A DNA stretch of 64,000 nucleotides from Candidatus Bathyarchaeia archaeon. GTDB taxonomy: Archaea > Thermoproteota > Bathyarchaeia > Bathyarchaeales > Bathycorpusculaceae. Position 1 is the stretch's first letter; each line of letters starts with the position of its first letter. The notes under the pieces were generated by a model. It was not told the origin of the DNA. It did not search any database and saw only the letters and a program-made list of their open reading frames with translations. The translations under genes were made by a program, and so were the position numbers. Shown in pieces: positions 8,324-16,504 of this stretch. The stretch is taken from contig CP166960.1 of assembly GCA_041447175.1 (NCBI GenBank), positions 569,365 through 633,364 of the forward strand, in the 5' to 3' direction.

Positions 8324-9000
8324 CGGTAGTCCTCCTTATTTTTAATTAGCAAGACATTGGCTGCAAGTCTTCGGCTTAGGACACTTTTTTCTCCTTCCAC
8401 GCTTAGGACAATCTGTTCCGTGTTTTGTTCCATGACTTGCACTTGTGTTTTTGGCTTAATTTTCGCCTTAGCTAACTGCTGAAGATTCTTGTGTTCTTCA
8501 TCAATTATGCTGCAAACATAGTAACTCTCGCCCACATTTGCTTCTGTTAAAGCGACGCATGGGTGCTCTTTGACCTCGCCGTTTTCTGTTGGGATGGGGT
8601 TTCCGTGAGGGCAACATTTAGGGTAGCCTAGTTTCTTATCTACCAGGTTAGCTACGTTTTTGGTTAGGGCATGTTCAAGTTTACAGGCTTCTTCGTGGAC
8701 GTTGGTCCATTCCGCTTTCAAGACGTCGGTAAGCAAGCATTCAGCCAGTCTATGTCTCCGTATTACGTCCAAGGCAATTTTTTCGCCTTCACGAGTTAAC
8801 TTGACGCCTCGGTAAGGTTCATGCATTACTAATCCGTGGCTTTCCAAGTGTTCGATGGTGTTTGTTATGGAGCCTGGCACGACATGCATTGTTTGGGCTA
8901 ACTCTTTGGTTTTTGCTACTCCGTTTCTTTTTTGAAGTTTGTAGATTGTTTCGATGTAGTCTTCGGCTTCGGGGGAGAGTGCGGTTTCCATTTGTTGCAC
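8314..9000 (-). CDS. DtxR/MntR-family metal-dependent repressor
   Basis: A 228-residue regulator. It has an N-terminal winged helix (SPEAEDYIETIYKLQKRNG, then VVPGSITNTIEHLESHGLV), a dimerisation/metal domain with RRHRLAECLLTDVL, HEEACKLEHALT and CPHGNPIP, and a C-terminal FeoA-like SH3 domain (VGESYYVCSIIDEE to LAANVLLI). This is the three-domain DtxR/IdeR layout that binds DNA when loaded with Fe2+ or Mn2+. It heads the feo operon and probably autoregulates it through the palindrome at 9018-9036. The start is GTG at 9000 or ATG at 8991; sequence alone does not decide. Confidence 0.92.
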   Translation of the reverse strand: MQQMETALSPEAEDYIETIYKLQKRNGVAKTKELAQTMHVVPGSITNTIEHLESHGLVMHEPYRGVKLTREGEKIALDVIRRHRLAECLLTDVLKAEWTNVHEEACKLEHALTKNVANLVDKKLGYPKCCPHGNPIPTENGEVKEHPCVALTEANVGESYYVCSIIDEEHKNLQQLAKAKIKPKTQVQVMEQNTEQIVLSVEGEKSVLSRRLAANVLLIKNKEDYRCG

Positions 9001-9017
9001 CGTTGATGGTTGCGATT

Positions 9018-9067
9018 GCTCGTAACTTTTACGAGCACTCGTAAATTATGTGTTTTTGTGCTTATAA
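9018..9067 (-). promoter_or_regulatory. feo operon promoter with candidate DtxR-type operator
   Basis: A perfect inverted repeat GCTCGTAA-CTT-TTACGAGC occupies 9018-9036, and a third half-site CTCGTAA follows at 9038-9044. On the minus strand a TATA-like TTATAAG lies at about 9059-9067, so transcription would start around 9035, within the palindrome. A repressor bound there would block initiation, as expected of a metal-loaded DtxR protein encoded by the first gene. The palindrome is seen directly; the regulator assignment is inference. Confidence 0.6.
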
Positions 9068-9558
9068 GCATTATTCCAAAAAAGCTCCCAAATAATCAAA
9101 ACTTCCGCCCGAACCCTATATTGAGTTCTACGTCTAACTCTATAGAATATGGCGCATACACCTAAGTTCGGCCCAAGTTGAATATCCTTAGGTGAACTAA
9201 ATGTTGTCCCAAACCTGTGAATGCAAACAAAAACGGTGCTGCAAACATCCACCTCAAACAGCAAGAACTGAGACCAACTGTCCCCCTTACGAAACTGCCT
9301 TGGTTAATGGCAATTATTCGGTAACAGCCATAGACTTCTGCTTTCTACGCAGCTAATTTCTCACGATCTAACATATTTTTACCTTACAACCTCTGTTCCG
9401 CTTAAAACACGTTTTCTTTAGGAAATTAACGTTGATTTACGTCTACCCCAATGGAAAAAACTGTTTTTTAGGTAAAAGATATCGATACTATATAGTGTAC
9501 TGAGTTCTCAATATATTATCAGGAAACTGCACATAAGCATCTCTAACATAACCCTTTT
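9045..9558. other. Intergenic region without a convincing gene
   Basis: About 500 bases between the feo promoter and the small ORFs starting at 9559. I see no coding pattern with a ribosome-binding site and no strong RNA fold. A perfect palindrome ACTATATAGT at 9487-9496 is a likely TATA box for the genes at 9559/9693. Confidence 0.5.
9487..9496 (+). promoter_or_regulatory. Palindromic TATA box ACTATATAGT
   Basis: A perfect 10-base palindrome in an AT-rich stretch, about 70 bases upstream of ATG 9559. The same core recurs at 10100-10111 (AACTATATAGTT) and, as TCTATATAGT on the minus strand, at 11721-11730, each upstream of a small gene. Confidence 0.45.
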
Positions 9559-9705
9559 ATGGCGATTGTCATGGAACGAGAGTTAACAGAGGACGCCTCC
9601 ACACATGCAGGATCCAAGCGACAGAATGTGGATGACCTACTGAGTTTCGTTCGAACACAAGCAAATCTAAAAACTGAAAAGAGACGATTGATATGCAAGC
9701 ATTAG
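9559..9705 (+). CDS. Possible 48-residue leader ORF
   Basis: ATG at 9559 opens a frame ending TAG 9703-9705 that encodes a charged 48-residue peptide (MAIVMERELTEDAS to KTEKRRLICKH). It overlaps the start of the winged-helix gene at 9693 by 13 bases, an arrangement compatible with translational coupling. No homology is recognised; it may be only the leader of the next gene. Confidence 0.3.
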   Translation: MAIVMERELTEDASTHAGSKRQNVDDLLSFVRTQANLKTEKRRLICKH

Positions 9706-10019
9706 CGATAAAAAGGAACCGACTACAAGTTTTAACCGAAATCCTTCAGACCTGTAAATCCCCCCAGACAAAAAGCCGCATAATGCACAAAGCGAACTTG
9801 TCGCATGGTACTCTCCAAGACTGTCTAATGCAACTTCTTGACTTGAGCTTTGTTGAGCATCTGCCTGATTTGAACCGTTACGTGACGACCGAGAAAGGTA
9901 GGATTTTCCTAGGTAAGTGGGGGCAACTTCAAGAGCTTCTAAATCCGCGCGAGCAAGTGATGATTAAGCGGGAACAGAAGCTGGGACCGGTTTATACTCC
10001 ATTCTCAGCTAAACGCTGA
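9693..10019 (+). CDS. Archaeal winged-helix DNA-binding protein (HTH_45-like)
   Basis: A 108-residue basic protein matching the compact archaeal winged helix: RLQVLTEILQTCKSPQTKSRIMHKANLS (helices 1-2), HGTLQDCLMQLLDLSFVEHL (recognition helix) and YVTTEKGRIFLGKWGQLQELL (wing and last helix). Such proteins are single-domain transcription regulators. It lies downstream of the ACTATATAGT promoter. Its target is unknown; the repeated palindromic TATA boxes near the neighbouring genes are candidates. Confidence 0.75.
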   Translation: MQALAIKRNRLQVLTEILQTCKSPQTKSRIMHKANLSHGTLQDCLMQLLDLSFVEHLPDLNRYVTTEKGRIFLGKWGQLQELLNPREQVMIKREQKLGPVYTPFSAKR

Positions 10020-10099
10020 AAATTCGTTCAATATTTTTCGTTAACCAATTTTTGTTTTATTTTCTTCGTATGTGTTAACCTTTTTTGTTTGTTCTTCGG

Positions 10100-10111
10100 A
10101 ACTATATAGTT
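10100..10111 (+). promoter_or_regulatory. Palindromic TATA box AACTATATAGTT
   Basis: A perfect 12-base palindrome upstream of the zinc-ribbon gene at 10185. It shares its core with 9487-9496. The gene also has a GAAGG ribosome-binding site just before its ATG. Confidence 0.5.
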
Positions 10112-10184
10112 AACAGAAACTACGGGGGCATTTCTTAATTGGTACCACCTTCTATATGGTTGTGAGAAAGAAGGAAGTGAAGAA

Positions 10185-10400
10185 ATGGAAGCAACTATAG
10201 CTTTCAAATGTCCCGCATGTAAAAGCGACTTTGAGTTCGACCCCATAGGGGAAAACGAACTTGTCTCTTGCCCGATTTGTGGAAACGATTTCAAAACCGT
10301 CAAAAAAGGAAAACATCTTAGCCTTGAATACTTGAATTTTGAAACTGCCTCCAAAGGCAATTTGAAAATTCCATTTTTCCTCTTAAAATCGAACTGCTAA
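10185..10400 (+). CDS. 71-residue zinc-ribbon protein
   Basis: MEATIAFKCPACKSDFEFDP followed by ELVSCPICGNDFKTVKKGK: a single CxxC...CxxC zinc ribbon with a C-terminal tail of about 30 residues. Proteins of this size and motif in archaea are usually nucleic-acid or protein-binding accessory factors. The gene is preceded by GAAGGAAG and by the palindromic TATA box at 10100. The next gene (10424) encodes a similar zinc ribbon, so the pair probably arose by duplication or acts together. Confidence 0.7.
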   Translation: MEATIAFKCPACKSDFEFDPIGENELVSCPICGNDFKTVKKGKHLSLEYLNFETASKGNLKIPFFLLKSNC

Positions 10401-10423
10401 GGAGAAGTCGAAGTGAACAACGC

Positions 10424-10579
10424 ATGATTGTTGAATGCGTCGGATGTAAATGCAAATTCAACGTTCACCCTGAAAACTTTGAAAACTATGAAGTGGTTTT
10501 CTGTCCACGATGCGAGTTAAGCCACCAAATAACCAAAAAAGGCTACCTCGTGACGGTCAAAGCTCTCGTGAAAGCTTAA
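10424..10579 (+). CDS. 51-residue zinc-ribbon protein
   Basis: ATG 10424 to TAA 10577-10579. The product begins MIVECVGCKCKFNV and continues VVFCPRCELSHQITKKGYL, a CxxC...CxxC ribbon like its upstream neighbour. AAGGAGAAG at about 10400 lies 23 bases upstream behind the previous stop, so the exact ribosome-binding context is weak. Function unknown. Confidence 0.6.
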   Translation: MIVECVGCKCKFNVHPENFENYEVVFCPRCELSHQITKKGYLVTVKALVKA

Positions 10580-10659
10580 TCTCCGTTTTCTTTGTAAATA
10601 CCAAACCCATTTAGCTGGCAGGGCGATAACTTCTTTAAATCGGCTACCGTGAAGTGGTT

Positions 10660-11187
10660 ATGGACGAGATAGAAGCAAAAATTCTTGAAGTCGATCAAAA
10701 CCAAGTACGTTCAACTTTGGCTATGCTTGGAGCCAAAAAAGTTTTTGACGATGAAATGGAAACTCTTTTCTTCGACTTTGAAACAAACTCCATTGCTAAC
10801 GCAAAAAATGTGCTTCGTCTGCGCCGAGAGGGGCATCAAGTTGTCCTCACCTTCAAAAATGTCTTAAGTAATCAGGCCGCCAAAATTGCTCATGAATATT
10901 CTGTTGAGGTTTCCAGTTTAGATGATGCTCGTAAAATTCTTGAATGCCTTGGTTTACATGTGGTTGAGAGTATGCAGAAGCACCGTGTGAGTTACCAGCT
11001 GGGTGAGGTGCATTTTGATTTGGACTGCTACAAGGGTGATTATTCGTTTATTCCTGAATTTTTAGAAATTGAAGCCCCTAACATCGAGCTAATTCACAAG
11101 TATGCTCAGACGTTAGGCTTTTCCCCAAAAGACTGCTTGCCCTGGTCAACTTTAGATTTGATCAATCACTATTCTAAAGGGAAATAG
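10660..11187 (+). CDS. CYTH-domain protein (class IV adenylate cyclase / ThTPase-like)
   Basis: A 175-residue protein starting at ATG 10660. The CYTH signature ExExK is at the N-terminus (MDEIEAKILEVD), followed by the tunnel motifs NVLRLRREG, VVLTFKN, HEYSVEVSS, KHRVSYQLGEVHFDLDCY and EFLEIEAPN. CYTH enzymes act on triphosphates (adenylate cyclase, thiamine triphosphatase, tripolyphosphatase) with divalent metals. Given the polyphosphate genes just downstream, an inorganic triphosphatase role is a reasonable inference, not shown. A TTTAAA box at about 10633 places the transcript start near the ATG, so the mRNA may be leaderless. Confidence 0.85.
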   Translation: MDEIEAKILEVDQNQVRSTLAMLGAKKVFDDEMETLFFDFETNSIANAKNVLRLRREGHQVVLTFKNVLSNQAAKIAHEYSVEVSSLDDARKILECLGLHVVESMQKHRVSYQLGEVHFDLDCYKGDYSFIPEFLEIEAPNIELIHKYAQTLGFSPKDCLPWSTLDLINHYSKGK

Positions 11188-11206
11188 CTCCAGGCGGCGC
11201 AGGGAT

Positions 11207-11686
11207 TTATTTTGTGGCTTTTTTGACTGTGTGGGTTGTGCGGCGTTTGGTTGGTTTTGTTTTTGATGGCGTTGAGGCGGGTTTCTTTGTTGGTTCTTCC
11301 TCTGTTGCTTTTTTTGATACGTTCCATTCAGGGTATTTGCCGTGTTCTTTTTTGAAGTTTTCAAGGAGTTCTTGTTGTGTTGCTTTGGGTGTGTCGCTTG
11401 CTATCCATCCTACTGCAACCTTTTCTAGGTAGCCCTCGTTTAGTAGTTTTGTGTTGATTTTTGTGATGGTTTTTCCGCCGTATCCGGCTAAGTAGCCTCC
11501 GAAGATTCTTTTGGACAGTTTTTTTGTGCGTCCTATGTATAGAATGTCTGAGGCGTTTTTTTCCGAGGGTGTGTTTTCAATGATTGCTAGTACGTTCCCT
11601 TTATTGTTGGGGAGTTTGGACATTGAGAGTTCTTTTAGAAATAGGAATTCGGTGAAGCCTTTTTCTTTCAAAGTCGAAGAATTCAT
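11207..11686 (-). CDS. GIY-YIG-like domain protein with basic tail
   Basis: A 159-residue protein. The core resembles the GIY-YIG nuclease fold: DILYIGRTKKLSKRIFGGY, then KTITKINTKLL, VAVGWIA and a putative metal-binding Glu in QQELLENFKKEHGKYPEWN. The first GIY strand (NVLAIIEN) is divergent. The last 40 residues are a Lys/Thr/Pro-rich tail, typical of a nucleic-acid-binding extension. It may be a stand-alone nuclease or an inactive DNA-binding relative. The promoter on the minus strand has a 17-base perfect palindrome overlapping the predicted start site. Confidence 0.65.
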   Translation of the reverse strand: MNSSTLKEKGFTEFLFLKELSMSKLPNNKGNVLAIIENTPSEKNASDILYIGRTKKLSKRIFGGYLAGYGGKTITKINTKLLNEGYLEKVAVGWIASDTPKATQQELLENFKKEHGKYPEWNVSKKATEEEPTKKPASTPSKTKPTKRRTTHTVKKATK

Positions 11687-11701
11687 GAAGTTTAATAATT
11701 T

Positions 11702-11730
11702 GGTTTAAAATTTAAACCTTACTATATAGA
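11702..11730 (-). promoter_or_regulatory. Promoter and palindromic operator of the GIY-YIG gene
   Basis: GGTTTAAA-A-TTTAAACC (11702-11718) is a perfect 17-base palindrome. The minus-strand TATA box TCTATATAGT is at 11721-11730, so the palindrome overlaps the expected transcription start just before the gene start at 11686. The geometry fits a repressor site. Confidence 0.5.
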
Positions 11731-12042
11731 TTATAATCCACTATTTATTCTATTTTGGGAGGTTTTAAAACTCTCCCTAAAGCAGTCATTAAGGTAGCGA
11801 CAAGTATGAACAAGAAAGTCCCCCTTTTCGAATTCGAAACGTATTGTGTTCATAGACCAAAATCAGTTGAAGGCTCCGAGTTACCGAGGAAGCGAGACCG
11901 CTGAAAAATTCCTTCGCGAACATCGCCGCATGTTTTATAGATTTCTTAATAAACCTCACTAACCTATTTTATACACAATTCAACTCATCCCTCTCACAAC
12001 GAAGGCTAAACGTAGCCAAACGCCTCCTAGGGGAAAAAACAA
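11731..12042. other. Intergenic region upstream of ppk1
   Basis: About 310 bases. It holds a near-palindrome at 11757-11777 (GGGAG, AT-rich centre GTTTTAAAAC, CTCCC) and possible ppk1 TATA boxes TTTTATAGA near 11933 and CTATTTTATAC near 11964. A 32-codon frame at 11806-11904 (MNKKVPLFEFETY...) has no clear ribosome-binding site and I do not call it. Confidence 0.45.
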
Positions 12043-14196
12043 TTGTTAAACCGCAGTAAAATTGATTCTCAAGCCACAAACAATGTTCCGAACCAGAAAA
12101 AGAACCTTGATGACCCAACTTACTTCATTAACCGTGAACTCAGCTGGGTACGCTTCAATGTCCGTGTGTTAGAAGAAGCACACGACATCTGGCATCCTCT
12201 GCTGGAGAGAGTCAAATTCCTCGCCATCTGCGGAAGCAATCTCGACGAATTCTTCATGACCCGCATCCCGCGGCTACTTAAAAAAATTAACAGAGGCTCC
12301 CGCGAGAAATCCATTGACGGCATGAACCCAATGGAGCAAGTGGAGGCTACCCGACGAGAAATTCTGCCCCTCATCGTCAACCACGCCAATTGTTGGAGCG
12401 ACGAAATAATACCAGCGCTCGCAAAAGAAGACATCTGCATAAAAAACTTCAACACACTACCCGATAAGCAAAAGGGTCTGCTGCGAAAATGGTTCACCAA
12501 AGTCGTTTTGCCTTCTATGAAAAAACCCATGGAAGGATTTGACGGCAACTCCATTGAAAATCTCCACATAAACCTTTTCATACCCAACGGTTTTCCAGAA
12601 AAAGACTCCTGCTACGTTATTGATGTTCCCACAGAAAAGTACGGACGCCTAATTACAATTCCAAAAAACGAACATGAACTTGATGACTCCGCCCCCGTGG
12701 ACCGGGTCGTTTATGAGTACGTTTTCTTGGAAGATTTAGTTGCAAACAACTTGGATTTGCTGTTTCCAAACGAACAAAACTTGACTTCTTACCCTTTTAG
12801 ATTAACCCGTAACGGCGAAATAGCGCTTTTAATGGATGAATCCGCGGATTTCCTCAACATCGTCAAAAAAAGCCTAAAGAAACGAAAAGCTGGTTTTCCC
12901 AGCAGACTTGAATTTGACAAGCGAACCCCCATGTTTCTGCGGGAAGCCATGGCCACTGCTTTAGGTTTACCTGACTACCTGATTTACGAGTTTGATGGTC
13001 CGTTGGGGCTTGTGGACCTTTGGCAACTGAACAAAATAAACCGTCCTGACCTTAAGGATAAAGCATTTTTGCCTTCCATTTCTCCATTGCTAACTATGGA
13101 TAAAAATATTTTTGAAACCATATCCAAACGGGATTTTGTTCTATATCACCCCTATGATGGCTTTGAAGTAATTGTTGACCTTCTCAAAGAAGCTGCTCAA
13201 GACGAAAACGTCACGGAAATCTGCATAACCATGTACCGTATGGACCACAAATCGCCCGTCGTTGATGCGTTAATGGCGGCTGCAAAGAACGGCAAAAAAG
13301 TCGTCGCCGTTATCGAGTTAAAAGCCAAATTTGACGAAGAAAACAACATCCTTCTGGTAGCAAAGCTAAGAGAGGCAGGCGTAAACACAGTTTACAATTT
13401 TCCCCAATTCAAAGTCCACGCAAAACTCTGCCTGATTCTTAGGAAAGAAAAAAATGGCTTGGTTCGCTACAGTCATCTGGGTTCTGGTAACTACAATTCG
13501 GTGACCGCAAAAATTTATGGCGACATCGGCTACCTTACGGCTAAGCCTGAGGTCGGCAGGGAACTTGGGGAACTTTTTAATGTGCTCATAAATGGGCTGC
13601 CCGAGCAGGAAAAAGCCTTCAAGCATCTGCTTGTGGCTCCCAAGACTTTGAAAAACGAAATCCTCAAGCGGATCGATAAAGAAATCGCGTTTCATCAACA
13701 AACCGGAAAAGGATACTTAGCCTTTAAACTTAACAATCTTGAAGAAAAAGACGTTATCCAAGCTTTATACCGTGCCTCCATGGCGGGAATTAAAATTGAC
13801 CTCAATGTAAGAGGGCTCTGCTGCTTAAAACCCCAAATACCCGGCGTTAGCGAAAACATAACCGTCATATCCATTGTTGGGCGTTTTCTAGAGCATGCCC
13901 GAATTTACTACTTCCAGGATGGGGATGGAGGAGAAATGTTGTTGGGCAGTTCAGATTTGATGTTTAGGAACCTAAACGAACGTGTCGAGGTACTTTTCTC
14001 TGTGCCCGACGCGAAAATTCGGCGGTCAATTCTAGATAACATGCTGAAAATTCATCTTCGTGATAACGTCAAAGCTAGAAAACTTCTCAGCGACGGGACT
14101 TACCAACGGGTTACTCCTAAAGAGAACGAAGAAATCATCAATTCTCAATCCTGGCTTATTCAACATCGAGGCATTTGGCATGAATGCATCCGCTGA
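12043..14196 (+). CDS. ppk1: Polyphosphate kinase 1
   Basis: A 717-residue PPK1, which reversibly transfers the ATP gamma-phosphate to polyphosphate. The N domain begins YFINRELSWVRFNVRVLEEA and the H domain SNLDEFFMTRI. The catalytic domains contain ITMYRMDHKSPVVDAL, the autophosphorylated His in FPQFKVHAK (about residue 459) and the second conserved His in FLEHARIYYF (about 618), plus ERVEVLF near the end. TTG start at 12043. It is the first of three consecutive genes that form a polyphosphate operon; the next gene starts 17 bases before its stop. Confidence 0.96.
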   Translation: MLNRSKIDSQATNNVPNQKKNLDDPTYFINRELSWVRFNVRVLEEAHDIWHPLLERVKFLAICGSNLDEFFMTRIPRLLKKINRGSREKSIDGMNPMEQVEATRREILPLIVNHANCWSDEIIPALAKEDICIKNFNTLPDKQKGLLRKWFTKVVLPSMKKPMEGFDGNSIENLHINLFIPNGFPEKDSCYVIDVPTEKYGRLITIPKNEHELDDSAPVDRVVYEYVFLEDLVANNLDLLFPNEQNLTSYPFRLTRNGEIALLMDESADFLNIVKKSLKKRKAGFPSRLEFDKRTPMFLREAMATALGLPDYLIYEFDGPLGLVDLWQLNKINRPDLKDKAFLPSISPLLTMDKNIFETISKRDFVLYHPYDGFEVIVDLLKEAAQDENVTEICITMYRMDHKSPVVDALMAAAKNGKKVVAVIELKAKFDEENNILLVAKLREAGVNTVYNFPQFKVHAKLCLILRKEKNGLVRYSHLGSGNYNSVTAKIYGDIGYLTAKPEVGRELGELFNVLINGLPEQEKAFKHLLVAPKTLKNEILKRIDKEIAFHQQTGKGYLAFKLNNLEEKDVIQALYRASMAGIKIDLNVRGLCCLKPQIPGVSENITVISIVGRFLEHARIYYFQDGDGGEMLLGSSDLMFRNLNERVEVLFSVPDAKIRRSILDNMLKIHLRDNVKARKLLSDGTYQRVTPKENEEIINSQSWLIQHRGIWHECIR

Positions 14197-16504
14197 GCCC
14201 CAGCCGAAAAACCCCAGTTTCTGCAAATTTGGCGCTCAAACTGTGCTTAGTCTTATGCAAACTCTTGAAGCTCAAATCGGCGGCGTGGTTGAAAGCCAGG
14301 ACATTGAATATATTCATAAAATGAGGGTTACCTCTCGTCGAATCCGCGCGGCTATGCCTCTTTTCAAGACTTGTTTTCCTAAGAAAAAATTCAAAAAGTG
14401 GCTTGGTGAAGTAAAAAAAGTAACTTCTCTGCTTGGTGACGCCAGAGACCTTGATGTTCAAATTGAATTCATAAAGCAGTACATAGAGAAGCTGGGTGCT
14501 TCTTCTCGGGACCGAACGGGTATGTTGCTTTTGCTAAAAAATCATCAAGTTCACCGCGGTGACGTTCAGGCTCCGGTGGTGGCTGGGCTTGAAGAATTGA
14601 AGCAGGCCTCTGTTTTGCCTGACTTGACCCGTTTTTGTAATCAAATCATTGAAGAGTTGCCTCAAACCCCTTTTGATGCTTCTTTGGTTTTGGAAAAAGC
14701 TTTCTGGGATATATCAACGGGAATAGACGCTTTTTTGGCTCTGGAAGAGTATGTTCACCAAGAAAACGAAGTTCTGGCTCATCATAAGCTGAGAATTCAA
14801 GCTAAACATCTGCGATACACGATGGAAGCTTTCGCGCCGCTCTACCCAACCCAACTATCAGACGAAATAAAAACCATGAAAGCTATCCAAGATACTCTGG
14901 GCGAAATGCATGATTGCGATGTTTGGATCGAAAAAATCCCCGATTTTATCGCTAAAACAAAAACTGTTCACTCAACCAAAAGCAGGGCAACCTCCAAAAA
15001 TGAGGCGTCATTGCTGAACTTTCTTGATTACATAAAGAATCAACGGAAAAGCCACTACAACAATTTCGTTCAACTTTGGGATAGCAGTAGAGCGGAAAAC
15101 TTTTTTGAGAACCTCAGAAAAACTGCAAACGCAGATTTAGTTTTCGACCAAACAAAAGTCAATGGGGTTCTTGTAGGTGGGGCAAAAATTGCCGTTTTTG
15201 CTGATGTTCATGCTAACCTGCACGCTTTAAAGGCGGTTATGCAAGATGCCCAAGCCCGGGGGGCAGTTGCATTTCTGAATGCGGGGGACTCAGTGGGTTT
15301 TGGTGCTTTTCCTAATGAGGCTCTTAGACTTTTGCATTCTCACAAGGTAGCCAGCATCTTGGGTAACTACGACTTGGAAGTCGTTGAGAAACGTGTCAAA
15401 GGAAATGGCGCAAAGAAAACTGCCTTGCTTTTTGCACAGAAAGAATTGGAGCCGTCTTGCGTGTCGTATTTGCTTTCTTTTCCTAAGGAACTCCGTTTAG
15501 AGTTAGGCGGCAAACGGATTCTTGTGGTGCATGGAAGTCCCGACTCCATTGAAGAACACCTTTACCCTAAAACTCCTGCGAAACGGCTTAGGTCACTAGC
15601 CAAAAAGGCAAACGCCGACTTGGTGATTGTGGGGCACTCTCATGAACAGTTTCAAACGCAGGTTAACCAAACCTTGTTTGTTAACCCGGGTAGTGTTGGG
15701 CGACCTGGTGACGGTAACTCTCAAGCAGCATACGCTCTTTTGAGTTTTGACCCCTTTAAAGTTGAGTTGATTCGGTTAGACTATAACGTTGCCGCCGCCG
15801 CCAATGCTTTACGGAGAAAGGGTCTTCCTGAAAGCTTGGCTCAAATGCTCATTAGAGGCGTATCCTTGGATGCGGTTCTTCAAAAAGACCAACGCCAAAA
15901 GGAGGCGTTACTTGAGCATCCAGAAAAAGTGGCGCAACACTCTAAACGCGTCGCCAAGACGTACCTGAGGAACAATAAGCATGGAGAGCAGGTTAAAAAC
16001 CTCGCTTTAAGCTTCTTTGACGGCTTAAGTAGTTTGCATAAGCTTGGTCCGCGAGAACGGTGCTGGCTTGAATGCGCTGCCCTTTTGCATGATGTCGGCT
16101 TGGCACGTGGCGCAACAGCACACAACAAAACCTCGCTAAAGCTGATTCTTAACGATTCAAGTTTACCGTTTTCCTCTGAAGACCGCATGATAATCGCAAG
16201 TATAGCTCGTTATCACCGTAGAGGCTTTCCTAAACAAAAACACTACAATCTGGCATCTTTAAGCCAAGTGAATGTGCGAAAAGTGGCTGTTTTATCAAGC
16301 TTCTTGCGGGTGGCGGACGGGTTAGACTACACCCATGAGTCCAACGTTAAAAGCCTGAGCTTCAATGTTGGCTCCAAACGAGTTACTGTTGAATGTTTAG
16401 CTTCCTCAAATCTCGCTTTAGAGGAGCAGGCTTTTAATAAAAAGAAGGACTTGTTTGAAGAGGTCTTTAAGAAAAAACTGGTGTTACTATGGAAGCAACC
16501 ATGA
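14180..16504 (+). CDS. CHAD - metallophosphoesterase - HD three-domain fusion
   Basis: A 774-residue protein with three modules. Residues ~15-310 form a CHAD domain (HKMRVTSRRIRAAM; LRIQAKHLRYTMEAFAPLY), a helical module that binds polyphosphate. Residues ~335-545 are a calcineurin-like phosphoesterase with all metal motifs: FADVHANLHAL, GDSVGFG, GNYD, VVHGSP and VGHSH. Residues ~590-774 are an HD-type domain (LLHDVGLARG; ARYHRRGFP; LRVADGLDYTH) that resembles the C-terminal HD domain of the Ppx encoded next. Start taken at ATG 14180, overlapping ppk1 by 17 bases; its TGA overlaps the ppx ATG. Placement between ppk1 and ppx implies a polyphosphate-linked phosphatase or regulator. The substrate is unknown. 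Confidence 0.88.
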   Translation: MNASAEPQPKNPSFCKFGAQTVLSLMQTLEAQIGGVVESQDIEYIHKMRVTSRRIRAAMPLFKTCFPKKKFKKWLGEVKKVTSLLGDARDLDVQIEFIKQYIEKLGASSRDRTGMLLLLKNHQVHRGDVQAPVVAGLEELKQASVLPDLTRFCNQIIEELPQTPFDASLVLEKAFWDISTGIDAFLALEEYVHQENEVLAHHKLRIQAKHLRYTMEAFAPLYPTQLSDEIKTMKAIQDTLGEMHDCDVWIEKIPDFIAKTKTVHSTKSRATSKNEASLLNFLDYIKNQRKSHYNNFVQLWDSSRAENFFENLRKTANADLVFDQTKVNGVLVGGAKIAVFADVHANLHALKAVMQDAQARGAVAFLNAGDSVGFGAFPNEALRLLHSHKVASILGNYDLEVVEKRVKGNGAKKTALLFAQKELEPSCVSYLLSFPKELRLELGGKRILVVHGSPDSIEEHLYPKTPAKRLRSLAKKANADLVIVGHSHEQFQTQVNQTLFVNPGSVGRPGDGNSQAAYALLSFDPFKVELIRLDYNVAAAANALRRKGLPESLAQMLIRGVSLDAVLQKDQRQKEALLEHPEKVAQHSKRVAKTYLRNNKHGEQVKNLALSFFDGLSSLHKLGPRERCWLECAALLHDVGLARGATAHNKTSLKLILNDSSLPFSSEDRMIIASIARYHRRGFPKQKHYNLASLSQVNVRKVAVLSSFLRVADGLDYTHESNVKSLSFNVGSKRVTVECLASSNLALEEQAFNKKKDLFEEVFKKKLVLLWKQP

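Noticed and set aside
9046-9264. 72-residue minus-strand frame
   Set aside because: No start signal, overlaps the feo promoter, composition like shadow coding.
11806-11904. 32-residue frame upstream of ppk1
   Set aside because: No clear ribosome-binding site or family, and no linked promoter.
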